Part shown: piece after piece, positions 18,028 to 26,991 of the stretch | How positions within the stretch are numbered: the stretch's first letter is position 1 | Layout: the number at the start of each line of letters is the position of its first letter | From: Calothrix sp. CSU_2_0 | GTDB lineage: Bacteria > Cyanobacteriota > Cyanobacteriia > Cyanobacteriales > Nostocaceae | Assembly (NCBI GenBank): GCA_012034595.1 | Contig: JAAUPE010000065.1 | Location: forward strand, 1 to 37,742 | Length of the DNA: 37,742 nt | Direction of reading: 5' to 3' | The notes under the pieces: model-generated | What the model saw: the letters and a program-made list of their open reading frames with translations, nothing else | Told to the model about the DNA's origin: nothing | Database searches by the model: none | Position numbers and translations under genes: made by a program

Positions 18028-18678
18028 TTATCGCTCGATTTCGGTTTTAATTTTATCTTTTACCCAATTGCGAAATAATTTAAGTAAAGCAATTTCTCCC
18101 ATTGTTTTGCTTTGTTCGATAAAGTGACTGATATCATTAACTGAAACAATTGGGAAAGCAATACTATAATTACATTTTAAATATTGCATTTCTACTAGTT
18201 GATAAAATTGTAATTCTTTCCCATCGTATAACCATAATTCGGGTACAGCTAATGCAGAATAAATGTTAAATTTATTCACCGAACTATTTGTAATATCAAT
18301 TTCTATTGCTAAATCTGGTGGAATATCTACTTCTAAATCCAGAGTTTTTTTGCTTCGTACTTCTAATTCATTCTGTATGTAATAACAATTATCGGGTTCT
18401 ATTCCTTTTTTGCTTTTACTTTTTTTCAAAGTTGTAGAACCAGCACTTTTAAGTTCAATTCCTAATTCTTCTGCTAAAGCAACAATCAAATTACCAAAAT
18501 TGCACTTAGGGTTCTCGTGTTCAAAAAGCGGAGTCATTATTTCCAGCGTACCATCTTCATAAGCAAAGCGCGAACCTCTGTCTTCCCCCGTTTCCCGTAA
18601 TATCGCTTCAAAGGTTTCCCAGCTAATATTATGTAGTACAGTTCGCTGTTCACCAACCCTTGATGTTGTGGCAAGCAT
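18028..18678 (-). CDS. Uma2-family (DUF820) restriction-endonuclease-fold protein
   Basis: The 216-aa product matches the Uma2 group, expanded to many copies in cyanobacteria and built on a PD-(D/E)xK nuclease fold. Visible hallmarks are the substrate-side helix TFEAILRETGEDRGSRFAYE, the GTLEIMTPLFEHE stretch, GIEPDNCYYI (the PD position), and DLAIEIDITNSSVNKFNIYS with the acidic-x-acidic and downstream lysine. The biological role of Uma2 proteins is unknown; they often occur singly, as here. The longer frame starts at 18714, but ATG at 18678 has AAAGGAA eight bases upstream and begins MLATTSRVGEQ, so it is preferred. It lies upstream of sufS on the same strand with a palindrome between. Confidence 0.87.
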   Translation of the reverse strand: MLATTSRVGEQRTVLHNISWETFEAILRETGEDRGSRFAYEDGTLEIMTPLFEHENPKCNFGNLIVALAEELGIELKSAGSTTLKKSKSKKGIEPDNCYYIQNELEVRSKKTLDLEVDIPPDLAIEIDITNSSVNKFNIYSALAVPELWLYDGKELQFYQLVEMQYLKCNYSIAFPIVSVNDISHFIEQSKTMGEIALLKLFRNWVKDKIKTEIER

Positions 18679-18717
18679 TTTCAATTCCTTTACAACTACA
18701 AGCCATATAAACAATTA

Positions 18718-18743
18718 TAGAGACGCTAGATATAACGTCTCTA
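18718..18743. repeat. Palindrome TAGAGACG...CGTCTCTA
   Basis: Eight-base arms surround a 10-base centre in the short gap between sufS (stop 18772) and the Uma2 gene. It could end the sufS transcript. It belongs to the GAGACG/CGTCTC palindrome group seen at 8255, 14252, 20059 and 34153. Confidence 0.6.
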
Positions 18744-18771
18744 CAAATAGTAACAGATATTAATTATTTCT

Positions 18772-20034
18772 CTAACCCAATATACTAGCAAAAAAATTCA
18801 TTGTATCTTTCAAAGCTTTGATAAAACTGTCGATTTCTTCACGAGTATTGTAGAAAGATAAACTTGCTCTAGCTGTCCCCGGAAGGTTTAAATAGCGGTG
18901 TAAAGGTTGGGTACAATGATGTCCCGAACGAATTGCGACACCTTCTTGATCTAATAATGCGGATAAGTCATTGGGGTGAATTTCACCAGCATTAAAAGAA
19001 GCCAGTGCTGCACGTCCAAAACCGTTAGCATTAGGCTTGGGACCGTATATGGTAATATCGGGAATTGATTCTAATTCTTGGAACAAATAAGCGGTTAATT
19101 CGGCTTCATAGGCATGAATTTGATCCATACCAAGTTTACTGAGATAATCAACTGCTGCACCTAATGCGATCGCTTCTCCAATTGCAGGTGTTCCCGCTTC
19201 AAATTTATGGGGTAATTCGGCATAAGTCGAATGGTCTAAATATACGTCGGCAATCATTTCTCCACCGCCAAAAAATGGTGGCATTGCGTTCAATATTTCT
19301 TCCTTCCCATACAAGAAACCAATGCCACTGGGAGCGCACATTTTATGTCCAGAAGCTACTAACCAATCACATGCGATCGCTTGAACATCAATTGGCATAT
19401 GGGGTACACTTTGGCAAGCATCAATTAAGACTTTTGCCCCATATTTATGAGCGATTTGGCAAATTTCTTTGACTGGATTAATGCAACCCAAGGTGTTAGA
19501 AATATGTACAACGGATACTAATTTTGTTTGATTGGAAATCAGTTGTTTAAACTGTTCCATATCAAAGCTTTCATCTTCAGTCAATTCCACATGTTTGAGT
19601 ACTGCACCTGTTTTTGCGGCAACAAATTGCCAGGGGACTAAATTACTATGGTGTTCCATCACCGAGAGAATAATTTCATCACCTGGATGTAAATTATTCA
19701 TCGCCCAACTATAGGCTACCAAATTAATCGCTTCGGTCGCGTTGCGGGTGTAAATAATTTCATTGCGCGAATTCGCATTAATAAATGCTGCGATTTTATC
19801 CCTAGCACCTTCATAAGCATCGGTTGCTTTAGCGCTGAGGGTATGTGCCCCACGATGGACGTTAGAATTGTAGCTGGTATAATAGTCACGCCACGTATCA
19901 AGGACAAATAGAGGTTTTTGTGATGTGGCAGCGCTATCGAGGTAAATTAGGGGTTTACCATTGATTTCTTGGTGGAGAATTGGGAAATCTTTGCGGACTT
20001 TTTCGGCAATGGTTTGAGTTTGTGCAAGAGTCAT
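18772..20034 (-). CDS. sufS: Cysteine desulfurase SufS
   Basis: The 420-aa, PLP-dependent group II cysteine desulfurase takes sulfur from cysteine and supplies it to the SufBCD scaffold. Visible features are the N-terminal [20 protein letters not shown], the PLP-contacting [13 protein letters not shown] and [11 protein letters not shown], the Schiff-base lysine in [18 protein letters not shown] (about residue 229), and the persulfide cysteine in [15 protein letters not shown] (about residue 370). The RSGHHC form and length mark SufS rather than NifS/IscS. It is the last gene of the suf cluster but is separated from sufD by 204 bases containing repeat hairpins, so it may have its own promoter or reduced read-through. 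Confidence 0.95.
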   Translation of the reverse strand: MTLAQTQTIAEKVRKDFPILHQEINGKPLIYLDSAATSQKPLFVLDTWRDYYTSYNSNVHRGAHTLSAKATDAYEGARDKIAAFINANSRNEIIYTRNATEAINLVAYSWAMNNLHPGDEIILSVMEHHSNLVPWQFVAAKTGAVLKHVELTEDESFDMEQFKQLISNQTKLVSVVHISNTLGCINPVKEICQIAHKYGAKVLIDACQSVPHMPIDVQAIACDWLVASGHKMCAPSGIGFLYGKEEILNAMPPFFGGGEMIADVYLDHSTYAELPHKFEAGTPAIGEAIALGAAVDYLSKLGMDQIHAYEAELTAYLFQELESIPDITIYGPKPNANGFGRAALASFNAGEIHPNDLSALLDQEGVAIRSGHHCTQPLHRYLNLPGTARASLSFYNTREEIDSFIKALKDTMNFFASILG

Positions 20035-20058
20035 AATTTAAAATTTAGGATTTGGTAG

Positions 20059-20136
20059 AGACGACCCGCCGGGTCGTCTGTACAATTAATAAAGCCGGGT
20101 CGTCTGTACAATTAATAAAGCCGGGTCGTCTGTACA
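20059..20136. repeat. Hairpin and 26-base tandem repeat between sufD and sufS
   Basis: AGACGACCC (20059-20067) pairs with GGGTCGTCT (20071-20079), as at 8255. The right arm plus a GTACAATTAATAAA tail, 26 bases in all, is then repeated: 20068-20093, 20094-20119 and a partial third copy to 20136. The left arm can pair with any of the three right arms, so alternative hairpins of different loop size are possible in the sufD-sufS transcript. Confidence 0.85.
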
Positions 20137-20238
20137 GGAATTTTGAGTTATTAATCTTATTGTCTTTTTTCCATTCCTCATTTCCCTATTCTCAATTAAC
20201 CACTAACCAATAACCAATAACTACTAACTATTAACCAA

Positions 20239-21627
20239 TTAAAATTGTTGAACTGTAGTTAAAAGATTTTCACGCAAAGAGGTAACGGGAATATTATTAA
20301 TAATCTCAGCCGCAAAAGCGTAAATTAACAAATTGCGCGAATCACTTTCATTAATTCCCCGACTTTGCAAATAGAAGATTTCATCATCTTCCAACTGACT
20401 GACTGTTGCTCCATGAGCGCATTTGACATTATCTGCCGTAATTTCGAGTTGAGGTTTGGTGTCAACTCGTGCTTTGGGAGAAAGTAATAAATTCCGGTTT
20501 AACTGCGCTGCATCAGTCATCTGGGCAGGTTTAGGTACGAAAACCTTACCGTTAAATATGGCATGTGCTTTATCACCAACAATATTCTTCTGTAACTGCT
20601 TACCGATCGCATAGGGATGATTTAATGCGATCGCACTATGCATATCCGCAATTTGGCTATCCTTAATCATCGATAATCCATTCAGGGTTGTTTCAGTCTG
20701 TTCCCCTGTTTGCAGGATTTCTAAATTGTGACGGGATAATTTGCCCCCAATACTGATGGTATTACAGGTGTATCGACTGTATCGCCCTTGAGTAACGGCT
20801 GTTTTGCCGATATGAAACGCTGCTTTCGAGTCGTTTTGAACCCTAGTATGATTCACGCTGGCATTTTCAGCAATCCAAATTTCCGTGACGGCATTGGCAA
20901 AATAAACACCCTCCTCTAGTGATACTGATATTTTACCCGACACAAATTCTTCGACAAAAGTAACTTGGGAACCAGTTTCGGCAACAACCAAACAGCGAGG
21001 TTGGGAAATTACCGGAGTTTCCCCAACAGTTACATACAGTAAATGAATTGGGGTTTCCACCACGACATTTTTAGCAACCCAAATTACTGCTGCATCTGGT
21101 GCGATCGCGGTATTTAATGCTGTAAATACTTCTAAAGCACCTTCAGCTTGGGCAAAATATTCGGGAATTTTTTCTGTATATTCCGCAGGTAAATTAGATA
21201 AGTTTGTAACTAAAATTCCTGCTGGCAAACCGGAAACAGACGATAATTTGGGTTCGTAAATACCATTAACAAATACCAAACGGCTGTTTTCGGTTTCTGG
21301 TAAAAACTCGATATTTGGAAGTGCAAATTTACCCATCTCAACATGATTAAATTGAACCTGTTTGAGAGCAGATAAATCTGTAAAACGCCATTCTTCATCG
21401 CGATTGGTTGGTAATGTGGAATGACGTACCAAATTTGCAGCACTTTCTTTAATTCCCTTTAACCAATCCAGAGACACAACATGTCCCGTTTCTAACGTAT
21501 TTAGCAAAGCCGTCAAATAGGCATCTCGATTGACCAAACTAGATGTGAGACTAGCGACATCAGAATTAGGAATTGGGCTAGGAGAGACTTGTGGAGAAAC
21601 TTGTAAAGACACTTTTGTTGTTGTCAT
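20239..21627 (-). CDS. sufD: Fe-S assembly scaffold subunit SufD
   Basis: The 462-aa protein pairs with SufB, on top of a SufC dimer, to form the SufBCD Fe-S scaffold. The N-terminal helical part (RDAYLTALLNTLETGHVVSL and TLPTNRDEEWRFTDLSALKQ) is typical. A right-handed beta-helix core follows, then the C-terminal KCAHGATVSQLEDDEIFYLQ and SRGINESDSRNLLIYAFAAE, where SufC contacts lie. Compared with SufB it is more divergent, as usual. A frame opens upstream at 21648, but ATG at 21627 lies one base after the sufC stop (TAG-G-ATG) and gives the usual N-terminus, implying translational coupling to sufC. Confidence 0.95.
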   Translation of the reverse strand: MTTTKVSLQVSPQVSPSPIPNSDVASLTSSLVNRDAYLTALLNTLETGHVVSLDWLKGIKESAANLVRHSTLPTNRDEEWRFTDLSALKQVQFNHVEMGKFALPNIEFLPETENSRLVFVNGIYEPKLSSVSGLPAGILVTNLSNLPAEYTEKIPEYFAQAEGALEVFTALNTAIAPDAAVIWVAKNVVVETPIHLLYVTVGETPVISQPRCLVVAETGSQVTFVEEFVSGKISVSLEEGVYFANAVTEIWIAENASVNHTRVQNDSKAAFHIGKTAVTQGRYSRYTCNTISIGGKLSRHNLEILQTGEQTETTLNGLSMIKDSQIADMHSAIALNHPYAIGKQLQKNIVGDKAHAIFNGKVFVPKPAQMTDAAQLNRNLLLSPKARVDTKPQLEITADNVKCAHGATVSQLEDDEIFYLQSRGINESDSRNLLIYAFAAEIINNIPVTSLRENLLTTVQQF

Positions 21628-21628
21628 C

Positions 21629-22417
21629 CTATACCCCCACAGTCTCAAAATCTTGTTCCAAAATCCAATCGTAACCGCGTGATTCCAACTCTAGCGCTAG
21701 TTCTTTACCACCACACATGAGAATCTGTCCTCGCGCCATCACATGCACGTAGTCAGGAATAATATAATCAAGCAAACGCTGATAGTGAGTAATCATAATG
21801 GTGGTATTTTGCGGATTTGCCAACTGATTTACACCACCAGCCACAATTTTCAACGCATCAATATCCAAACCCGAATCAGTTTCATCCAAAATTGCCACTT
21901 TTGGCTCTAGTAATGCCATTTGCAGAATTTCATTCCGCTTTTTCTCACCACCAGAAAAACCTTCATTTACACTCCGATTCAAAAAAGCCGAATCCATCTT
22001 CACCACATCCAGCTTTTCGTAAACCAAGTCTTCAAAATCAAAAGGTTCCAACTCCTCCAACCCCTGTGTTTTCCGCTTTGAGTTATAAGCAACCCGCAAA
22101 AAGTCCAAATTACTCACACCAGGAATTTCCAAAGGATACTGAAAAGCTAAAAATATCCCGCTTCTGGCTCTAGCTTCCGGTTCCATTTCCAGCAAATTCT
22201 GCCCCTGGAAAATCACTTCCCCACCAGTCACTTCATAAGCTGGATGTCCAGCCAAAACCTTTGAGAAAGTGCTTTTACCCGAACCATTTGGTCCCATAAT
22301 CGCATGAATTTCGCCGGCTTTGACCTCAAGATTTACACCCTTCAAAATCGGGGTTCCATCAACACTTGCCGTCAAATCGCGTACCGACAGCAGCACTTCA
22401 CTATTCTCAATAATCAT
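21629..22417 (-). CDS. sufC: Fe-S assembly ATPase SufC
   Basis: The 262-aa ABC-type ATPase powers the SufBCD scaffold and is soluble. All nucleotide-binding elements are present: Walker [10 protein letters not shown] (about residues 42-50), Q-loop in [13 protein letters not shown], signature [11 protein letters not shown] (about 154), Walker [13 protein letters not shown] (about 170-181), and the switch histidine in [14 protein letters not shown]. The ETDSGLD form is the SufC variant. It lies 114 bases downstream of sufB and one base from sufD, so sufB-sufC-sufD form an operon. Confidence 0.96.
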   Translation of the reverse strand: MIIENSEVLLSVRDLTASVDGTPILKGVNLEVKAGEIHAIMGPNGSGKSTFSKVLAGHPAYEVTGGEVIFQGQNLLEMEPEARARSGIFLAFQYPLEIPGVSNLDFLRVAYNSKRKTQGLEELEPFDFEDLVYEKLDVVKMDSAFLNRSVNEGFSGGEKKRNEILQMALLEPKVAILDETDSGLDIDALKIVAGGVNQLANPQNTTIMITHYQRLLDYIIPDYVHVMARGQILMCGGKELALELESRGYDWILEQDFETVGV

Positions 22418-22531
22418 CTTGCTTTCTTCTCTTTGCGCTCTAAAAGTTTAATACTAATTTTTTGTCTCACGCAGAGTCGCAGAAAAGAGGTTTGCGACTT
22501 TACGATTTTGCGCGAGAAGGGAAGGGTAAAA

Positions 22532-23971
22532 TTATCCGACACTACCTTCGAGTTTCAAGCTTAATAACTTGTCAGCTTCAACTGCAAACTCCATCGGTAA
22601 CTGATTAAATACATCCTTACAGAAACCGCTAATCATCATCGATATGGCATCTTCGGCAGAGATACCCCGTTGCGTAAAGTAAAATAATTGATCTTCGCCT
22701 ATTTTCGATGTCGAAGCTTCATGCTCGACTTTAGCGGTATTATTTTGTACTTGAATGTATGGGAATGTATTCGCACTGGCATTATCCCCAATCAGCATCG
22801 AATCGCACTGAGAATAGTTTCTTGCACCTTTAGCGGTAGGATTCATCTTCACCAAACCCCGGTAGCTATTACTCGAATTACCTGCGGAAATTCCCTTAGA
22901 AATAATTGTGCTGCGGGTATTTTTGCCAACGTGAACCATTTTGGTTCCAGTGTCCGCTTGCTGCATATTATTGGTTAATGCAACCGAATAAAATTCACCC
23001 ACAGAATTGTCACCGACTAAAACACAGCTGGGATACTTCCAAGTAATTGCCGAACCTGTTTCTACCTGTGTCCAGGAAATCTTAGAATTTACACCTTGGC
23101 ACAATCCACGTTTGGTAACAAAGTTGTAAATACCACCTTTACCATTAACGTCCCCTGCGTACCAGTTTTGCACTGTGGAATATTTAATTTCGGCATTGTC
23201 AAGGGCAACTAACTCGACTACGGCAGCATGTAGCTGGTTGCTGTCATACATCGGTGCTGTACAACCTTCGAGGTAAGATACATAACTATCTTCTTCAGCA
23301 ATAATTAGAGTCCGCTCGAATTGCCCAGTGTCGCCATTATTAATGCGGAAGTACGTAGATAATTCCATCGGGCACTTGACACCCTTGGGTATATACACAA
23401 ATGAACCGTCGCTAAAGACGGCAGCATTCAACGCAGCAAAGTAGTTATCAGCAATGGGTACGACGCTACCCAAGTATTTTTTTATTAGTTCGGGGTGTTC
23501 TTGAAGCGCATCCGAAATCGAACCAAAAATCACACCATCTTTTGCAAGTTTTTCCTTGAATGTGGTGGCAACAGAAACGCTATCAAAAATCGCATCAACG
23601 GCAACATTAGCTAGCCGTTTTTGTTCGTTGAGGGGAATACCCAATTTCGCAAAAGTTTCTAGCAGTGTTGGGTCAACTTCATCCAAGCTATTTAATTTTT
23701 TCTTACTTTGCTTGGGGGCAGAATAGTAGATAATATTTTGGTAATCAATCGGTGGATATTTTAAGCCCGACCAATCGGGTTCAGTCATCTTCAACCACTG
23801 GCGATAAGCCTTGAGGCGAAACTCCAGCATAAACTCCGGCTCGTTTTTCTTCGCAGAAATAAGACGAACAATGTCTTCGCTCAACCCGCGAGGAATCGTA
23901 TCTGCCTCGATGTCGGTGACAAAGCCGTATTTGTAAGGTTGATTAACTAGGGTTGTGGCTGTGACGCTCAT
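22532..23971 (-). CDS. sufB: Fe-S assembly scaffold subunit SufB
   Basis: This 479-aa scaffold subunit is where new Fe-S clusters are thought to form. The family pattern is complete: the N-terminal [23 protein letters not shown]-like region [20 protein letters not shown], the beta-helix core with [40 protein letters not shown], then [20 protein letters not shown] and [20 protein letters not shown] near the C-terminus. It is the first gene of the operon and is transcribed away from sufR; two CAAC-N6-GTTG sites lie 204-262 bases upstream of its start. Confidence 0.96.
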   Translation of the reverse strand: MSVTATTLVNQPYKYGFVTDIEADTIPRGLSEDIVRLISAKKNEPEFMLEFRLKAYRQWLKMTEPDWSGLKYPPIDYQNIIYYSAPKQSKKKLNSLDEVDPTLLETFAKLGIPLNEQKRLANVAVDAIFDSVSVATTFKEKLAKDGVIFGSISDALQEHPELIKKYLGSVVPIADNYFAALNAAVFSDGSFVYIPKGVKCPMELSTYFRINNGDTGQFERTLIIAEEDSYVSYLEGCTAPMYDSNQLHAAVVELVALDNAEIKYSTVQNWYAGDVNGKGGIYNFVTKRGLCQGVNSKISWTQVETGSAITWKYPSCVLVGDNSVGEFYSVALTNNMQQADTGTKMVHVGKNTRSTIISKGISAGNSSNSYRGLVKMNPTAKGARNYSQCDSMLIGDNASANTFPYIQVQNNTAKVEHEASTSKIGEDQLFYFTQRGISAEDAISMMISGFCKDVFNQLPMEFAVEADKLLSLKLEGSVG

Positions 23972-24174
23972 CGGTAGTGTCTCGTAGTTATGGTTAGTGT
24001 CTCTTGTGGTTACGGCAGGATTCTCTTTAAGGATGGAGACGGGTTGTTTGACCGTTTCCGATTACCGTTTCTTTTTGAAGTTTCTCTTTGACGTTATTAA
24101 TCTGCTTTTCCTATCTATTTCACCGATTTCAGCGAATGTATAAACGGTTGTTAGAATTTAGGATATGATTAAAA

Positions 24175-24233
24175 CAACAGGGTTGTTGTTTAACGTATCT
24201 TCATTGTACGCTAAATTAACAACAAGATTGTTG
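24175..24233. promoter_or_regulatory. Two SufR operators in the sufB-sufR intergenic region
   Basis: CAAC-AGGGTT-GTTG lies at 24175-24188 and CAAC-AAGATT-GTTG at 24220-24233, 45 bases apart. This is the CAAC-N6-GTTG inverted repeat reported as the SufR binding site in Synechocystis, where the region carries two sites controlling sufBCDS and sufR itself. The position between divergent sufB and sufR is also the expected one. Binding is inferred; the repeats are seen directly. Confidence 0.85.
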
Positions 24234-24270
24234 TCAAACTAATTTTTTTTAAATAAATTTTGGGGCGAAG

Positions 24271-24950
24271 ATGCAGACTACGCAGCAAACCTCAACGAAG
24301 CAAGATATTCTGGAGTATCTTGCAAAACAAGGGAAGGCTTCAGCACTAGAATTGGCGGAAGCGTTGGATATTAGTCCCCAAGCGATTCGCCGCCATTTAA
24401 AGGATTTGGAGACGGAGAATTTGATTGTCAATTCGGCAACAGAGCATGGAGGTATTGGTCGTCCACAGCTTATATATAAGTTAAGCCAGCAAGGGCGCGA
24501 TCGCTTACAGCCAGTCCATAGCTATGGCAATTTGCGGTGTCGCTGTTGGATACTTTAGCCGAAACGGTGGGACGGGAGCAAGTAAGTACGATTTTGAGGA
24601 AGCAGTGGGAACGCAAAGCTCTGGAATATCAGCAAGCATTGGGTGATGCTCCGCTATCGGAAAGGGTTGCTATGTTGGTGAAACTGCGAAAAGCGGAAGG
24701 CTATATGGCAGAATATCATCCAATGGAATCAAAAGAATTATCTGAATGCGAAAATAGCTTTATTATTGCCGAACATAATTGTGCAATATCTAATGTGGCA
24801 GAATCTTTTCCCAGTGTTTGCGGGCATGAATTAGAGATGTTTGCGACTGCACTACCTGATTGTACGGTGGAACGAACCCATTGGATTATTAATGGGGAAC
24901 ATCGCTGTGGTTATTTAGTTAGGGCAAGGAATAGAGAAGTTAGAAGTTAG
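24271..24950 (+). pseudogene. sufR: Fe-S cluster-sensing repressor SufR, frameshifted
   Basis: The N-terminal part encodes the winged-helix DNA-binding domain (STKQDILEYLAKQG, ALDISPQAIRRHLKDLETEN, GIGRPQLIYKLSQQGRDRL) and runs to SYGN, then goes out of frame to a TAG after 95 codons. The C-terminal part continues in another frame as LLDTLAETVGREQVSTILRK to the end. Adding one T to the TTT at 24531-24533 restores SYGNFAVSLLDTLAETVG and an approximately 226-aa SufR. The cysteines in HNCAIS, PSVCGHEL, PDCTVE and EHRCGYL, from which the Fe-S ligands come, all lie after the lesion, so the truncated product could bind DNA but not sense clusters. The last residues run into a tandem repeat. True mutation or sequencing error cannot be told apart here. 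Confidence 0.88.
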
Positions 24951-25093
24951 AAGTCAGAAGTCAGGAGTTAGAAGTCAGGAGTTAGAAGTTAGAAGTTAGA
25001 AGTCAGGAGTTAGAAATCAGAAATCAGAAATCAGAAATCAGAAATCAGAAATCAGAAATCAGAAATCAGAAGTTAGAAGTTAGAAATCAGAAA
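24941..25093. repeat. Heptameric tandem repeat (GAAGTTA/GAAATCA variants)
   Basis: About 20 units of 7 bases (GAAGTTA, GAAGTCA, GGAGTTA, then at least eight GAAATCA) fill the whole space between the sufR stop and the next gene. It begins inside the last sufR codons, so the repeat has set the C-terminus of that frame. Confidence 0.92.
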
Positions 25094-25099
25094 TCTTAT

Positions 25100-25360
25100 A
25101 TGGATATGCGATCGCAACAACCTGGGGCACAATTTTTAACAGAGGAAGAGTCAGCTAAAGTTGACGCAGCTTTGCTTTCATCTCCAGAAAAATTTTTAAC
25201 GCGGATAACTATTTCCTCTTTAAGGGTATTAACTCACATTGCTAAAGAGTATAATGTTGCGGTGGAAGATTTGACACCCCAGCAAGTAATCGCTTGGTTT
25301 GAAAAAGATAGTAAAATTCGTCGAGAAGAGGGAGTTGATGCGGCGTTTTTACAGTGGTAA
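25100..25360 (+). CDS. Small conserved cyanobacterial protein next to sufR
   Basis: The 86-aa product is helical and soluble: FLTEEESAKVDAALLSSPEK, FLTRITISSLRVLTHIAKEY, VEDLTPQQVIAWFEKDSKIR, ending REEGVDAAFLQW. I recall close homologues of this size in other filamentous cyanobacteria, without known function. No metal-binding or DNA-binding motif is evident. The ATG at 25100 or the second at 25106 could be used; neither has a Shine-Dalgarno because the heptamer repeat runs almost to the start. The gene is enclosed by tandem repeats on both sides, so any co-transcription with sufR must cross the array. Confidence 0.75.
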   Translation: MDMRSQQPGAQFLTEEESAKVDAALLSSPEKFLTRITISSLRVLTHIAKEYNVAVEDLTPQQVIAWFEKDSKIRREEGVDAAFLQW

Positions 25361-25484
25361 GTTAGGAGTTAGGAGTTAGGAATTGGAAGTTAGGAATTAG
25401 GAATTAGGAGTTAGGAGTTAGGAGTTAGGAGTTAGGAGTTAGGAATTGGGAATTGGGAATTAGGAATTGGGAATTAGGAGTTAG
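25361..25484. repeat. Heptameric tandem repeat (GTTAGGA/ATTAGGA/ATTGGGA variants)
   Basis: Some 17 heptamers begin at the stop codon of the 86-aa gene and run to about 13 bases short of the stop of the opposing DegT pseudogene. Units vary mainly at positions 1 and 4. A shorter GTTAGGA run also occurs at 7895-7918. Confidence 0.92.
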
Positions 25485-25496
25485 ATATGGGTTTAT

Positions 25497-26824
25497 TTAA
25501 TTGGTTTCCTTGGCTAATATACTAGCTAATCGCTCTAATTCTATTTTTGGGACTTTAGGGGATATAGGTAAAAATAAAACATGCTCCATCAAGTATTTAG
25601 CATTTTCCAGTGATGGATAATGAGCAGAATTTACAGGGGATGGTGAGACTATCAAACTAGTAGTTCCCCTGGTGACATCAAAATTGTGCGATACCTACGG
25701 TAAGCTCCGCTAACGCAATTTCATCATTAGCACTTCTGGCTGTTTCACGATAACAGGAAATAACCAGAAAGAATGATAACTAGCTTGAATTCCTGGAAAT
25801 ATAATGTTTTTTATATTTGGTTGGAGAATGTCTAGAAAATTTTGGGCTGTTTCGATACGTTTAGAAAAATCTTGAGATTGGCTCTCTTCACATTTACTCA
25901 ATCTATATGCAAGAAAGTGTACTAAGTGATGGGGAGGAAGATAGCGTATTTTTCAAGTAAATTTCCTTGAGAAAAACCTCTTGTTGTCGCGTTGATTGTC
26001 GTATCTAAATCTTTTGATAATATCTTTAAAACTTGGATTACTAAATAATAAATCCCAGGTATTGATAGTGTTTTTAAAAAGAGATACTTCCAAACCCTGA
26101 TAAAAAACCATAACTCACTTTTTTGGGGATATTGCTGCTGTAATTCTTGAATTTTTTCAGCTATTTTTTGATAATTGATTTGATGTTGGGTTAGATGTTG
26201 AATTTCCTTTTTGATTAGAGTTACTCCTCCTCCCAAAGCAGTAGATGATTTAATGGAACCGAAACTGAAAAAACTAATATCAGCTTGTGGATGTCCGTAA
26301 TATTTACTTCCAGCAAATGCTTGAGCGCAATCTTCTATCAAAATTAAATTATGTTTCTGGCAAAATTCCACATAAGGCTGCAAATCAATTACTGTACCAA
26401 ATAAATGGGTAATCAGAAAAATTTTTGTTTTGACTGAAACTGACTTTTCTAATTGTTCTAATGATGGTTCGCAAAGTTGGAGAGAAATATCTATAGGAAC
26501 GGGTATTAGTCTATGAGACTTGATAATCTCGATCATATTTTTAATAGTTATGGCACTCATTAATACTTCCGAATCAATAGGAAGTTGAAGTGACTGCAAT
26601 AACAAATCAAATGCAGTTCTCACAGAAAATGTAACTATCACTTCTTTATCTACTGAAAAGAAAGATTGAATAATGCTAATACTTTTCTTGATATCAATAC
26701 TGTGTCTAAAAGAAAGCAGACTACTGATTAAATCGTAATAACTAATATCTAATTGTAATCTTGGATAAATTTTGAATCGTTTTCGATGTATTTGAATACT
26801 TTCTGTTATTTGTAATAAATCCAT
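25497..26824 (-). pseudogene. DegT/DnrJ/EryC1/StrS aminotransferase-like gene, broken twice
   Basis: From ATG at 26824 the frame encodes a PLP-dependent aminotransferase of the sugar-amine type: TFSVRTAFDLLLQSLQLPID, LITHLFGTVIDLQPYVEFCQ, LIEDCAQAFAGSKY and SFFSFGSIKSSTALGGGVTL with the expected PLP lysine (around residue 200). It stops after 300 codons at RGFSQGNLLEKYAIF. One extra A in the minus-strand A run at 25949-25953 gives LLEKIRYLPPHHLVHFLAYR and joins SKCEESQSQDFSKRIETAQN. That frame reaches LMMKLR, then crosses a 31-base dispersed repeat (25687-25717) with two in-frame stops, and resumes as HNFDVTRGTTSLIVSPSPVN to TAA at 25497. Repaired, it would be about 433 aa. Two independent lesions argue for real loss of function. 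No sugar pathway genes adjoin. Confidence 0.8.
25687..25717. repeat. Small dispersed repeat inserted in the DegT coding frame
   Basis: The 31-base segment starts TGCG and ends CGCA and contains CTACGGTAAGCTCCGC, resembling the abundant cyanobacterial repeat family of the form GCGATGCCTACGGCA. It divides LMMKL from HNFDVTRG in one continuous frame, so its net length addition is a multiple of three, but it supplies two TAG codons. Related sequences lie at 28084-28106 and 36621-36650. Confidence 0.75.
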
Positions 26825-26921
26825 AGTTTATCAGCCATTTAGAAAGAGAGTATTCTCAACTATTTTTAAGTGTACAACAGACCTGTATTCCCAATTAATT
26901 TACTGTGGTAAATACCTATAC

Positions 26922-26951
26922 AAAAAAATAGCACCTAACCCGCAGGTGCTA
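26922..26951 (-). terminator. Rho-independent terminator of the 208-aa membrane gene
   Basis: On the minus strand TAGCACCT-GCGGGTT-AGGTGCTA (an 8-bp stem) is followed at once by a run of seven T. It lies 41 bases after the stop of the gene ending at 26992. This is the most classical intrinsic terminator in the window. Confidence 0.88.
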
Positions 26952-26991
26952 GAAGTAGTGATATTTGGGTTGTAAGAAAAAAATTGTTGTG

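Noticed and set aside
18028-18678. Uma2 gene as part of a restriction-modification or defence system
   Set aside because: No methylase, helicase or other defence gene is adjacent; single Uma2 genes are very common in cyanobacteria.
25710-25901. 63-aa minus-strand frame as a separate small gene
   Set aside because: Its sequence continues the DegT protein after restoring one base at 25949-25953, so it is part of that pseudogene.
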